From positions 1 to 21,229 of IMG/VR virus record IMGVR_UViG_3300001533_001400: DNA of 21,229 nt, one strand, 5' to 3'. This document shows positions 14,269-21,229 of the stretch, piece after piece. A model generated the notes under the pieces. It had not been told where the DNA came from, searched no databases, and worked only from the letters and a program-made list of their open reading frames with translations. Positions within the stretch are counted from its first letter, which is position 1; each line of letters starts with the position of its first letter. A program made the translations under genes and the position numbers. The stretch comes from a virus.

Positions 14269-16808
14269 TATTTATCTCCATCTTCTGGAAGCAACTCAAC
14301 CTCAAACTGCTCTTCCTTGTACAGGCTAAACCTCGCTTTTGAGTGCTTCTCTAAATATTTACCATCGTAATCAAAAAAGTCTATAACTGTTACTACGTTC
14401 TCACCTTCTTTCCTACGCAAGCCACGACCTATCCTCTGAAGTATCTGCCGTCTGGATTTCTTCCCGGCCGCCAATACCAGCAGCTCAATACGGCTTATGT
14501 CGATACCTTCGTCTATAATCGAACTTGAAACAAGAACCCGCAGCGTCCCAGCTCTAAATGCCAGCAGGCTCCCCTTGCGGCTTTCGCTGTCTCCATGAAT
14601 AAAGTCCGCCTGGCCTACTCCAAGCCTGGCATCGATCATGTCAATCAGAAGCTCTCCGTGCTTAAGCAAGTCCACAACTATTAGCACCTGCTTGTCTTTA
14701 TATTCACCACACACCCTGTCAACTATCATCTTATTCCGCTTTACATTCTCTACAATATACTGCTCAACAACCCTACGATACACCCTCTTATAAACAGACT
14801 CCTTCTCTTTCCAAGGAGCTGAAAATGTCACTCCCTCAGCACTGTCCTCGTTTCTTATCTGATAAACAATATTATCGTAGTCCACATCGTGGTAGCACTC
14901 AATCAACTTTATTATAGGCGCGGCTGACACCCCACTATCTATTAGCTCTTTGTTAGTTACGTTGTAGACCACATCTCCTATGTACTGACGCACCAACCAC
15001 CCATCATACGTGTCCTCTGCAGGCACCGTTCCTGAGAAGCCTATCCTATAAACTGCCCTGGACCTTCTAAAAACACTTAAGTGCGTTGCGCTTTTCATGT
15101 GATGGCAGTTTGAAACCACCCCCATAGCTTTCCCCGCCACAAAGTTATGTGTGTCCTCTACCTCAATATTGTAGCGAAGTCCCGCCTTCTGTATGTAAGA
15201 CACCCCCTCAACACGAAGCACAGCATACTTTTTAGGGTCACACCAGCCTCCCACAAACTCCCCCGGGCAGTATCTTGCTATCTTATAACGCATCTCCGGC
15301 AAAAAGTACCTTCCCGCCCTATCTACAAAACTCCTCATGTCCTGCCTTCCTATAACCATTACCCATCCTTTTTCATTCCTAATCTTTGCACTTGTATCAT
15401 AGCGTGTGTTAAAACCCCGACAAATCATATCGGCCCTATCCTTAGGCATACTATTCAAACATATCTTTCCATCTACTGTACCGTCATCCATATACGCAAA
15501 GGCCCAGCCCCTATCATCCATTTGATTCAGAAACCTCGCCAAGTCGTTTTTCCACTCATCGTAAATTCTCTTAATATCTGGTGTTGATACAGTACACGTT
15601 CTGATAATCCCGTTTATAGGACTAAACTCTGTTTTAACCTTTTCGTTCCGCTGCCGTATAAGGTTACGCAGTATGCTTGTTTTATAATTAAAATATCCCT
15701 CATGCTTCACCCCATGCACTATTCTTATCCTGGCCGTTGTCTTTGTCTCGGAGCATCCTAAGTCTCCTATCAAACCTCCCCTTAACAGCTGTTCCTGCCA
15801 ATCTCCAAGGGCTCTTGCTTGTGTGAACCTGCCTGTCATTTTAGGATAAACCTTTACATAATCTCCTGGTCTCAGTCTCATTGCCGGAGAAACCGTACCG
15901 TCCGCTAAATACCATTTATGCTTATCTGTACATATCTCCTTTAGTTGCCTGCAACCAAACTTTATTTTAACCCAAACACCATTATGTTCGTTAACAAAAC
16001 CACGACTAACCCTTCTGTCTACCCACTGGTCTTCATACAAAGAATATAATGACTTTACCCTTAACTCTTCTCCTGCATTAACCCTCCTCACCACTTCTTT
16101 TATTTTCATGCTCTTTCCGTCCGCCATCAATACTTGTGTGCTGCCAGGAAAACATTCATCAACAATAAGCGCACAACTACGGTTAAACAAGTTAAAAACC
16201 CTTCTGTCGCTGTCCAACCGGGCCAGAAGCGTCTTAACCATAGCTATGTTAACATAGGTGTCCGCTTGTATCAAATCAGCGGTTATTATGCCCACATTCA
16301 AGCCTGTCCAACCCATAAGCATTGCTCTTAGCTGCCCCAACAACTCTATGCTGTGAACAACTATCAACACCCCTTCCGCCCTAAGCAGCTTAACTAATGC
16401 CGCCATGATCGCGCTTTTTCCTGAATTTGTGGCCGCCTGTATAATACAGTTCTTCATTTCAAACGCCCATAACAACGCTTCCTTCTGATACATCCTCTGC
16501 TCCAACCCGTGTAGCTCCGGAACATAAAACTTTATAGGCTTATAGCTTCGCTCATCCAATACTTCAGCATCCGGAAACGCTGTGGTTACTTTATTAAGAA
16601 ACCCAATAGGAAAAGCATTAGCAAACTTCTGGAAAAAACATTTTGTGCCGTCCCATTTCTTATCTCGGTACCTGGGCGAAAACTTTGCCCCCGGCACCTT
16701 TATAGATAAAAGCTCTATTATCTCACGCCTCTCAAGCTCGTCATCAAGAGCACAGTACACCATTGAAGGGCTTTTGCGTAGATCAGAGTCTGTTATATAT
16801 AGTCTCAT
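14268..16808 (-). CDS. SF2 DNA helicase, UvsW-like, intein-containing precursor
   Basis: 846 aa precursor; removing the 349-aa intein leaves 497 aa, about the size of T4 UvsW. Motif I AATNSGKS lies at 125-132. Motif II is DECHH, split between E218 and the first intein Cys. Motif III is IGFSGTVP, motifs IV-V include VLIVVDLLKHGE and VLVSSSIIDEGIDI, and motif VI is QILQRIGRGLRR. The N-terminal 100 residues (YRDKKWDGTKCFF, FPIGFLNKV) match the UvsW-type substrate-recognition region. It would remodel branched DNA and R-loops during recombination-dependent replication. ATG 16808 lies 4 nt after the previous stop, with only a weak SD. The protein should be inactive until the intein is excised, because the insertion breaks the ATP hydrolysis motif. 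Confidence 0.92.
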   Translation of the reverse strand: MRLYITDSDLRKSPSMVYCALDDELERREIIELLSIKVPGAKFSPRYRDKKWDGTKCFFQKFANAFPIGFLNKVTTAFPDAEVLDERSYKPIKFYVPELHGLEQRMYQKEALLWAFEMKNCIIQAATNSGKSAIMAALVKLLRAEGVLIVVHSIELLGQLRAMLMGWTGLNVGIITADLIQADTYVNIAMVKTLLARLDSDRRVFNLFNRSCALIVDECFPGSTQVLMADGKSMKIKEVVRRVNAGEELRVKSLYSLYEDQWVDRRVSRGFVNEHNGVWVKIKFGCRQLKEICTDKHKWYLADGTVSPAMRLRPGDYVKVYPKMTGRFTQARALGDWQEQLLRGGLIGDLGCSETKTTARIRIVHGVKHEGYFNYKTSILRNLIRQRNEKVKTEFSPINGIIRTCTVSTPDIKRIYDEWKNDLARFLNQMDDRGWAFAYMDDGTVDGKICLNSMPKDRADMICRGFNTRYDTSAKIRNEKGWVMVIGRQDMRSFVDRAGRYFLPEMRYKIARYCPGEFVGGWCDPKKYAVLRVEGVSYIQKAGLRYNIEVEDTHNFVAGKAMGVVSNCHHMKSATHLSVFRRSRAVYRIGFSGTVPAEDTYDGWLVRQYIGDVVYNVTNKELIDSGVSAAPIIKLIECYHDVDYDNIVYQIRNEDSAEGVTFSAPWKEKESVYKRVYRRVVEQYIVENVKRNKMIVDRVCGEYKDKQVLIVVDLLKHGELLIDMIDARLGVGQADFIHGDSESRKGSLLAFRAGTLRVLVSSSIIDEGIDISRIELLVLAAGKKSRRQILQRIGRGLRRKEGENVVTVIDFFDYDGKYLEKHSKARFSLYKEEQFEVELLPEDGDK
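15108..16154 (-). mobile_element. LAGLIDADG intein in the helicase (349 aa)
   Basis: It starts at Cys219 (CFPGSTQVLMADGKSMKIKE, block A), followed by block B EICTDKHKWYLADG. The endonuclease domain has two LAGLIDADG-type helices: LLRGGLIGDLGCS and WAFAYMDDGTVDGK. The end is block F/G LRYNIEVEDTHNFVAG ... GVVSN, followed by Cys of CHHMK. The penultimate residue is Ser instead of His. Excision restores LIVDE-CHH, the helicase motif II. Here the endonuclease is in frame and part of the intein, unlike the methyltransferase intein. Confidence 0.9.
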
Positions 16809-16812
16809 AGTT

Positions 16813-17250
16813 TTACTTCACAACCGTTCTTATGCCTTTGTTGAGGCATTCCATATCAAGTGTTTTCTCACTAAACTTACTCGGGTGCATCCTGCACTCG
16901 TACACCCAGGTTCCTTTTGGCAACAAGGCCTTGTCCTTCACCTCTACAGACTTACCTCTTGCGCCCACCCGCATATAAAGCCCGGAGCAAGAATCACAAA
17001 GCTTTCCCCTGCTGTCCAAAGGACACGGGTCATGCGCAAACACCCCGTACTCTTTTCGTAGAGCAACCCCCTGGTCCTCAAGACGCTTCTCTATCTTAAT
17101 ACACCTAAGATGCGCTTTTTTGTTCCCGGCCTCACAGTACTTTATCATATTTTTTAGGTTATCGTCATACTTATCCGACACCTTCTTTATTGCTTCTTTC
17201 TGCTCCTCTGTCAAGTCATCCCATGTCTTTTGGTGCCACTTCTTACTCAT
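16813..17250 (-). CDS. Hypothetical Cys-containing protein
   Basis: 145 aa from ATG 17250, preceded by AAAGGGG; the frame is open to 17301 but only inside the primase gene. The N-terminal half is a charged helix (WDDLTEEQKEAIKKVSDKYD). The C-terminal half has CPLDSRGKLCDSCS and, later, YECRMHP and MEC, a possible zinc site. It overlaps the primase 3' end by 8 nt and ends 4 nt before the helicase. Position between primase and helicase suggests a replication accessory role, but that is only context. Confidence 0.68.
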   Translation of the reverse strand: MSKKWHQKTWDDLTEEQKEAIKKVSDKYDDNLKNMIKYCEAGNKKAHLRCIKIEKRLEDQGVALRKEYGVFAHDPCPLDSRGKLCDSCSGLYMRVGARGKSVEVKDKALLPKGTWVYECRMHPSKFSEKTLDMECLNKGIRTVVK

Positions 17251-18124
17251 TTCTTTTCCCCTTTCCCATCCTACTTTTAACATATCCCACAAAACCCTCA
17301 CACCCCTCAGGTATTCCTATTGACGCCACATCCTTTTCTGGTAAGTATAAAGCCCGTACCTGGTATCGGCCTAAGAGCATTGCCAGCTCATCCTCATACT
17401 TAAGCTGTTTAGACGCGGCATCCTTATCTAAAACCAGAACTACCTTCTTCTTTAGCACACGAAGGTAATCCTTCACAACCTCTGATATTGCTGTGCCCAT
17501 AAGAACCACAACAGTATGACCCAGCTTGTTTACCTTTATCCCGTCAAACACGCCCTCTACAACGTAAATTTCCTCATTGTCAAGACCGTCATACTTAAGA
17601 AGCTTGTCTGACTTAGAAACATCTGCGTGTAAGTACTTAGGACGTACGTGCTTAAATATAGTCCTTGCTGTCCAAAAGATCAGGTTGCCCATACCGTTTC
17701 TGAACGGAAACAGAACCCTCTCTTTCCCAGGCCACCACATTATCTCGTACTTACTCACATCTCCCCGTGTTATCCCCCGGCTGCCCAAGTACCCCATTAC
17801 CTTGTTCTCAACTTTACAGCCCACCAGGGGGACTACGCCCTCTGGAAGCCGGGCTTCTTTTATTCCGCGGGTATCCAGAGGGCGCTCCTTCGGTGGGATA
17901 GGAAGGTCCCCCACATAATGAATGTCTAAAAAATTAAGAAGAGATGTAAGATTGCCGCCCCGAGAGCAGACCCAACAGTGGTACTTAAGCTTAGATGAGC
18001 TTACTTGCAGGTTCCACCTGTCATTGTTACACCAAGGACAGTCCTTAAAAATTACCTCGTCCCCCCTTAGCCTGTGCTCCCCAAGCTTTTCTTTTATTTG
18101 ATCAAACAGTTTTTCTAGCTGCAC
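17243..18124 (-). CDS. DnaG-type DNA primase (CHC2 zinc finger and Toprim)
   Basis: 293 aa from GTG 18124, which has CGGAG about 7 nt upstream; ATG 18157 in the same frame has no SD and would deepen the overlap with the previous gene, but cannot be excluded. The zinc finger is CPWC (about 29-32) with CWVC (50-53). The Toprim core has YVVEGVFDGIKV, with the catalytic Glu, and VVLVLDKDAA with the DxD. It is shorter than bacterial DnaG because it lacks the C-terminal helicase-binding domain. It would lay RNA primers for the family A polymerase. No DnaB-type helicase is in view. Confidence 0.9.
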   Translation of the reverse strand: MQLEKLFDQIKEKLGEHRLRGDEVIFKDCPWCNNDRWNLQVSSSKLKYHCWVCSRGGNLTSLLNFLDIHYVGDLPIPPKERPLDTRGIKEARLPEGVVPLVGCKVENKVMGYLGSRGITRGDVSKYEIMWWPGKERVLFPFRNGMGNLIFWTARTIFKHVRPKYLHADVSKSDKLLKYDGLDNEEIYVVEGVFDGIKVNKLGHTVVVLMGTAISEVVKDYLRVLKKKVVLVLDKDAASKQLKYEDELAMLLGRYQVRALYLPEKDVASIGIPEGCEGFVGYVKSRMGKGKRNE

Positions 18125-18569
18125 TTCTGTACTCCGGTTTGTAAAACCCTTCCTCATCTAATAAAGTCAAAATGTTCGGGATGTCTTTTATTGTCTTGTA
18201 CTCAGTCGCCTCTATAGCCCCAGTAACTGGGTCTTTTAATACCTTCATTGGAATCTCATAAGAGCCCTTAAAAAAGGCCTCACAGCGTTCCATATTCAGC
18301 CCATAGTGCGCCCTGGATCCTTTCTCCGGTTTGAACACCAGACCCCCAAACATTACCAGATCCCCGAACCGCGCGGTGTGGTTTGCGTTGCCTGCCAGTA
18401 AATGGTTAATCTCTTTACGGGTAAACAAGTAACCCCCGCCGCGCCTGCGGACATATTGGTAGACACGGAACAGAGCCTGTAAGATGCCTCTGTATAATGT
18501 AACTACCCGTATATCTGGGCTGTGCTGCACACCACAGATAGGACATTTGCATATATGCCGTTCCTGCAT
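18102..18569 (-). CDS. Possible winged-helix protein with N-terminal Cys cluster
   Basis: 155 aa; ATG 18569 follows AAAGGAGTAGGA. It begins with CKCPICG at 7-13. The middle (about 48-95) reads like a winged helix: FTRKEINHLLAGNANHTARF as helices, then GDLVMFGGLVFKPEKG and HYGLN as wing strands. The last 30 residues overlap the primase start. It could be a DNA-binding or zinc protein acting with the primase; there is no decisive motif. Confidence 0.7.
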   Translation of the reverse strand: MQERHICKCPICGVQHSPDIRVVTLYRGILQALFRVYQYVRRRGGGYLFTRKEINHLLAGNANHTARFGDLVMFGGLVFKPEKGSRAHYGLNMERCEAFFKGSYEIPMKVLKDPVTGAIEATEYKTIKDIPNILTLLDEEGFYKPEYRSAARKTV

Positions 18570-18579
18570 TCCTACTCCT

Positions 18580-18753
18580 TTACCTTCTTTGAATCAGGTT
18601 TTTTACTGCTACAATAGCACCGCCAAAAGGTGTTGCTGTACTCATAACCACGTCCCCTTTGCTCATACCGGTCTTTCTTACAATCAGATCCTGCGTAAAA
18701 AACAACACTACAGCCATAACTACCATAAGCGCAACCAACACTAAACGTTTCAT
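18580..18753 (-). CDS. 57-aa membrane-anchored small protein
   Basis: ATG 18753 follows GGGGGAT; TAA 18580 overlaps the SD of the next gene. Residues 3-19 (RLVLVALMVVMAVVLFF) form one transmembrane helix or uncleaved signal anchor. A short soluble tail with GDVVMSTATPFGGAIVAVK follows. The function is unknown. SD strength, spacing and the helix support a real gene. Confidence 0.6.
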   Translation of the reverse strand: MKRLVLVALMVVMAVVLFFTQDLIVRKTGMSKGDVVMSTATPFGGAIVAVKNLIQRR

Positions 18754-18790
18754 TCTATCCCCCTTATTTGTTAAAACAGTCCATGTCTCT

Positions 18791-18937
18791 TTACAGCTCG
18801 TCTCCCAAAGCCCTTGCTATGCGTTTAAGAATAGCTTTCAATATTGTCTTATAGTTATCATCCTTCGCCTGCTTTTCCTCAGCCGTCAGCAGCTTCTTTA
18901 CCACCTCAAGCTCTCCTGAACTAAATGTCACATTCAT
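18791..18937 (-). CDS. 48-aa helical protein
   Basis: ATG 18937 follows GGAGGG at good spacing (MNVTFSSGELEVVKKLL). The frame is open upstream, and ATG 19009 (72 aa) is an alternative with a more distant AGGAG; the shorter form avoids overlapping the previous gene. The protein is a Lys-rich helix with EEKQAKDDNYKTILKAILKR. The function is not recognised. Confidence 0.55.
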   Translation of the reverse strand: MNVTFSSGELEVVKKLLTAEEKQAKDDNYKTILKAILKRIARALGDEL

Positions 18938-18975
18938 CTGTTTGCCCTCCGGCGGATCAGCCCCGCGTTCCCTTA

Positions 18976-19266
18976 TTACGGCAGTAAAAGACCGAATAAA
19001 AACGCCCATGTTATCACATCTCCTATCAACGATAGTACACCCCAGCATATAAGAAATATTGCCTGGCCGTTTCTCTCTTTGTACTTCAGGTTTATTCCGC
19101 CCACTATAAAGCCTACCAGAGAAACACACCATGTTGCTACTATCAAACCAAACATAGCCCAGCCGCTAAAACTCTTTACCAACTCCTCCTTGCTTACTGA
19201 ACACCCGCAGTGCAAGCACACTACAGCTTTATCGTTTACTTCCTTTCCGCATTCCTTACAATACAT
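18976..19266 (-). CDS. Zinc-ribbon membrane protein
   Basis: 96 aa; ATG 19266 follows AAAGGAGAG. The N-terminal zinc ribbon is YCKECGKEVNDKAVVCLHCG (residues 2-21), followed by two hydrophobic spans, about 38-58 (MFGLIVATWCVSLVGFIVGG) and 70-94. This zinc-ribbon-plus-membrane build is common in small bacterial proteins and of unknown role. It is a paralogue of the next gene downstream in coordinates (19296-19478). Confidence 0.74.
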   Translation of the reverse strand: MYCKECGKEVNDKAVVCLHCGCSVSKEELVKSFSGWAMFGLIVATWCVSLVGFIVGGINLKYKERNGQAIFLICWGVLSLIGDVITWAFLFGLLLP

Positions 19267-19295
19267 TTTATCTCTCCTTTACCTTTAACTACCGG

Positions 19296-19478
19296 CTAAA
19301 GCCCGCCCAGCACTCTCCCTATGCACCAAAACACTATTGCCACAGGAATTGCCCACGCCAGCGCTATAATAAAAGACGGGCTCTCTTTCTTCTTACCTAC
19401 ACTCTTTACTTCACAACCACACTTAACACACACCACAGCTTTGTCCTTTATATCACCTCCACATTCTACACAATACAT
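19296..19478 (-). CDS. Zinc-ribbon membrane protein, shorter paralogue
   Basis: 60 aa from ATG 19478, with GAGAGGG upstream; earlier starts would run through the preceding gene. The zinc ribbon YCVECGGDIKDKAVVCVKCG is nearly the same as in the neighbour at 18976-19266. After a KKK linker comes one membrane span (FIIALAWAIPVAIVFWCIG). The pair probably arose by duplication, visible at DNA level over the start and ribbon codons. Confidence 0.72.
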   Translation of the reverse strand: MYCVECGGDIKDKAVVCVKCGCEVKSVGKKKESPSFIIALAWAIPVAIVFWCIGRVLGGL

Positions 19479-19479
19479 T

Positions 19480-19626
19480 TTACCCTCTCTTTCTACGTTT
19501 ACTAAAGGCAAACCCTCTGACCAGCCCGCGCTTCTCACAAAACTTTTTGTACGCCGCCTTTACTCTCTTTGCGTCCCGCCATGTTAAAAGATCTTTGTCG
19601 TCTCTTGGATTTATTTTCTCGCTCAT
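19480..19626 (-). CDS. 48-aa basic protein
   Basis: ATG 19626 overlaps the TGA of the upstream gene (ATGA) with GGAGAAAGAGA upstream. The sequence is charged (MSEKINPRDDKDLLTWRDAK) and ends FAFSKRRKRG, a strongly basic tail. Its stop overlaps the region carrying the SD of the zinc-ribbon gene. No motif or function is recognisable. Confidence 0.57.
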   Translation of the reverse strand: MSEKINPRDDKDLLTWRDAKRVKAAYKKFCEKRGLVRGFAFSKRRKRG

Positions 19627-19859
19627 ATTCTCTTTCTCCTAAAAGGCCTGTCCGAGTATCTTAGCCCCATCTCGTTCTGGCAATCACACAAGTAGTCTGC
19701 GTGCATCCTGCCCTCTCTGCCCACGTATGCCACTACCAGGCCTTCTCTTAATGTTTTCTTGCAATGCTCACACCTGCAGGATCCTCCGTACCGGTATATC
19801 CTCTTGCCGATCCTGTTCACAAACCACTTGCGAGTATGTGCTTTATGCTTTGTTCTCAT
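19623..19859 (-). CDS. Small zinc-binding-like protein
   Basis: 78 aa. It has CRCEHCKKTLREGLVVAYVG in the centre and YLCDCQN near residue 57, giving two Cys pairs with a short strand between, as in a treble-clef or ribbon. Both termini are rich in Arg/Lys. ATG 19859 lies inside the end of the preceding gene with a weak SD (GAAAAAAG), suggesting coupling. The role is unknown. Confidence 0.66.
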   Translation of the reverse strand: MRTKHKAHTRKWFVNRIGKRIYRYGGSCRCEHCKKTLREGLVVAYVGREGRMHADYLCDCQNEMGLRYSDRPFRRKRI

Positions 19860-20127
19860 CTTTTTTCAATATGCCTTCTTTAAGACGCTTGCCGTAGTCG
19901 TCAGGTATGCTTGCTACATCAAAACCTTTTCTTTGTCGTTCTACCCCACATGCTAATCTTGCTATCTTCTTCTCCAATCCTTGCAATATCTCATAACACC
20001 TTTTTTGATATACTTCGGGGTTTTTATAATTTACAAATGCCGGAGGTTTCTTGAACCATATCCTCCATGTCAGCTCTACCTTGCCCCAGAAGCTTGTGTC
20101 TAGTAAGCATGACCATAGCCATCTCAT
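19843..20127 (-). CDS. Hypothetical protein, start uncertain
   Basis: 94 aa when read from ATG 20127, but the first 30 residues are Trp-rich and overlap the 46-aa frame at 20024-20164, which looks more natural there. The part from [20 protein letters not shown] on (20038 downward) is convincing: a helical segment with EKKIARLACGVERQRKGFDV. Either the gene starts internally or a +1 shift near 20040 joins it to the 46-aa frame. The function is not recognised. Confidence 0.5.
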   Translation of the reverse strand: MRWLWSCLLDTSFWGKVELTWRIWFKKPPAFVNYKNPEVYQKRCYEILQGLEKKIARLACGVERQRKGFDVASIPDDYGKRLKEGILKKDENKA

Positions 20128-20164
20128 AGAAATGGAATGCGCCTGTGTCTTTATCCTGTTTCAT
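20024..20164 (-). CDS. 46-aa frame, possibly the 5' part of the next gene
   Basis: ATG 20164 overlaps the previous TGA (ATGA) with AAAGAGG upstream. It reads [20 protein letters not shown], then [14 protein letters not shown], before TAA. The smooth coupling at its start and balanced composition favour translation. It overlaps the 94-aa frame by 104 nt. A single +1 event would fuse DMVQET to FVNYKNPE. Confidence 0.48.
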   Translation of the reverse strand: MKQDKDTGAFHFYEMAMVMLTRHKLLGQGRADMEDMVQETSGICKL

Positions 20165-20334
20165 TGGTCATTCCTCTTTATATGCCAACCGATTACGCTT
20201 CTATATTTAAGCATAAAATCCTTACTTGGTTTTACATGACTTAAACCAAGAGCTATTCTTTTAGCATATTCTGCTCCAGCATTAAATCCCATACCATAAA
20301 CTATTGGTATACATAATAATATTAGCCATATCAT
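20161..20334 (-). CDS. 57-aa protein with one membrane segment
   Basis: The sequence begins [20 protein letters not shown], a single N-terminal hydrophobic span, followed by a basic tail ([18 protein letters not shown]). The SD is weak. It follows the 59-aa gene by 18 nt and overlaps the next start by 4 nt. The function is unknown. This stretch is clearly AT-richer than the deacetylase to the right. Confidence 0.5.
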   Translation of the reverse strand: MIWLILLCIPIVYGMGFNAGAEYAKRIALGLSHVKPSKDFMLKYRSVIGWHIKRNDQ

Positions 20335-20352
20335 CTGCTTTATTCAAATATC

Positions 20353-20532
20353 TTATCCTAATATCGCTCTTACTACACACAGCCATAAAAATAACATCCA
20401 CACCACTTCATATGGGCCTGGCTCCCATTTACAATGCTCGTTGTATCTATACTTAGGATCAAATGCTGTTGATATAGCCCAAGTAACAATAATTATTGCT
20501 ATGACATTAAATACAATATTTACCCATTCCAT
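20353..20532 (-). CDS. 59-aa protein with two membrane segments
   Basis: ATG 20532 follows AAGGAG, which begins right after the deacetylase stop. Hydrophobic spans lie at about 4-22 (VNIVFNVIAIIIVTWAIST) and 43-58 (VVWMLFLWLCVVRAIL), with a short charged loop holding one Cys. The function is not recognised. It is the first gene on the AT-rich side of the junction. Confidence 0.57.
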   Translation of the reverse strand: MEWVNIVFNVIAIIIVTWAISTAFDPKYRYNEHCKWEPGPYEVVWMLFLWLCVVRAILG

Positions 20533-20545
20533 TGATCACTCCTTA

Positions 20546-21229
20546 TCACCTTATAGGTGCTTTATGCACTAACCACCATGCTATTCTCTTTGCTGTTTCC
20601 GAGAGGTTCACATAGTGACGGAAGCGGCGGTCCCACCTCATGCCGTCCACCCTGGGCTGGTCAGGGTCCAGTTCCCAGGGGTGGCAATAGAACAGGTAAT
20701 ATCCCTGTTGCCGAAGGATTTGCTTTACACCCTGTCTGAACATCCAGGACGGCCACAGCCGGAAATACCCCCCGCCGCCCCAGGGGATGCATCTTCCGCC
20801 CAGCTTCAGGTTGCTTACCGGGAGCTCGACAAGGCCGTCTTTTTCGTTCATGCCATGGTTGGGGATATACCGGCGTATACTGTCCACCCTGCCGTATCGA
20901 TCGTGCAGGGAGAAGTCATTATAGCTGGAATCATAGCGATAGCCGAGTTCTTTAAGGAGATCCATGAGTTCCCCGGTTATGGAAAAGCTGGGGGCACGGT
21001 AGCCCCGGACCGGCTGACCTGTGATATTCTCAAGGATGGACCTGCTTCGATAAAGGTCCTGCCGGAGTTCAGAATGAGAGATGTCGTAACAGAGCCGGTG
21101 GCCGTATCCATGCGATGCCACTTCATGACCTCGGGCCTGTATCTCTTTCACCAGACCGGGAACACGTTCGGCTATCCAGCCAAGCACAAAGAAGGTGGCT
21201 GAGACAGGGAAACCATCCAGCAGATCCAG
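20546..21229 (-). CDS. Polysaccharide deacetylase (NodB family), 5' truncated
   Basis: 228 codons, open through the right window edge, so the N terminus with the first NodB motif is missing. It starts within FPVSATFFVLGWIAE, followed by HEVASHGYGHRL (metal-binding HxxxH type, SHGYGH), RGYRAPSFSIT, GYRYDSSYND, GGGGYFRLWPSW and YLFYCHPWELD. This combination is typical of the deacetylases in exosortase/PEP-CTERM exopolysaccharide loci. It would remove acetyl groups from a surface glycan. The gene is markedly GC-richer than the rest, and its last 10 or so codons (WWLVHKAPIR) are AT-rich and unlike the usual family ending. Its stop adjoins the SD of the next gene. Confidence 0.88.
   Translation of the reverse strand: MDLLDGFPVSATFFVLGWIAERVPGLVKEIQARGHEVASHGYGHRLCYDISHSELRQDLYRSRSILENITGQPVRGYRAPSFSITGELMDLLKELGYRYDSSYNDFSLHDRYGRVDSIRRYIPNHGMNEKDGLVELPVSNLKLGGRCIPWGGGGYFRLWPSWMFRQGVKQILRQQGYYLFYCHPWELDPDQPRVDGMRWDRRFRHYVNLSETAKRIAWWLVHKAPIR
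20547..20569. repeat. Two overlapping 13-bp dyads at the composition junction
   Basis: On the plus strand CACCTTATAGGTG (20547-20559, 5-bp arms) overlaps GTGCTTTATGCAC (20557-20569, 4-bp arms). They lie in the last codons of the deacetylase, where GC-rich sequence gives way to AT-rich phage-like sequence. They could be a recombination crossover or attachment core, an operator, or chance. Confidence 0.4.

Noticed and set aside
20615-21202. 195-aa plus-strand frame
   Set aside because: It is antisense to a deacetylase with clear NodB motifs; GC-rich coding DNA often leaves the opposite strand open. No SD or motif.
1-21229. CRISPR array, insertion sequence or rRNA
   Set aside because: No regularly spaced repeats, transposase frames or rRNA-like sequence were seen on either strand.

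Overview
The window reads as part of the genome of a tailed bacteriophage or prophage of an uncultured bacterium. It is a dense run of minus-strand genes transcribed from high to low coordinates, with 4-20 nt overlaps and strong Shine-Dalgarno (SD) sites of the AAGGAGG type. No ribosomal, tRNA, structural, lysis or integrase gene is visible. The content is a T4/SPO1-like DNA metabolism block surrounded by many tiny proteins, a large share of which carry CxxC zinc-ribbon-like pairs.

Layout in transcription order (right to left). 21229-20546 is a GC-rich, 5'-truncated polysaccharide deacetylase, unlike the AT-richer remainder; the composition changes inside its last codons, next to two overlapping 13-bp dyads, so this may be a prophage edge, a captured gene or an assembly join. 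20532-18580 holds ten or so small genes, including two related zinc-ribbon membrane proteins. 18569-14268 holds a Cys-containing possible winged-helix protein, a CHC2/Toprim primase, a Cys-rich protein and a UvsW-like SF2 helicase whose DECH box is split by a LAGLIDADG intein. 14268-12865 holds small genes and a GroES-like gene with an in-frame TGA. 12871-7476 holds a uracil-DNA-glycosylase/family A DNA polymerase fusion, Cys-rich small proteins, a UvsY-like candidate, a gp32-like ssDNA-binding protein and a RecA/UvsX recombinase. 7437-6624 holds two hypothetical genes. 6610-3609 is a DNA methyltransferase gene loaded with selfish DNA. 3607-3180 holds two small genes, and 3168-1 is an SbcD-SbcC (Mre11-Rad50) single-chain fusion.

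The DNA methyltransferase gene is the most unusual locus. It contains (i) an intein whose interior also encodes an HNH endonuclease in another frame, with its own consensus sigma-70 promoter and SD; (ii) a second HNH gene cassette, also with its own consensus promoter and SD, placed between two diverged copies of the same methyltransferase segment while the methyltransferase frame stays open through it; and (iii) a GGGGGGC heptamer where a -1 shift is needed to reach the C-terminal catalytic part.

Together the primase, helicase, polymerase, SSB, recombinase, candidate mediator and Mre11-Rad50 fusion would form a recombination-dependent replication and repair machine, with three homing elements parasitising the methyltransferase and the helicase. 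All calls come from reading motifs; no database search was run.
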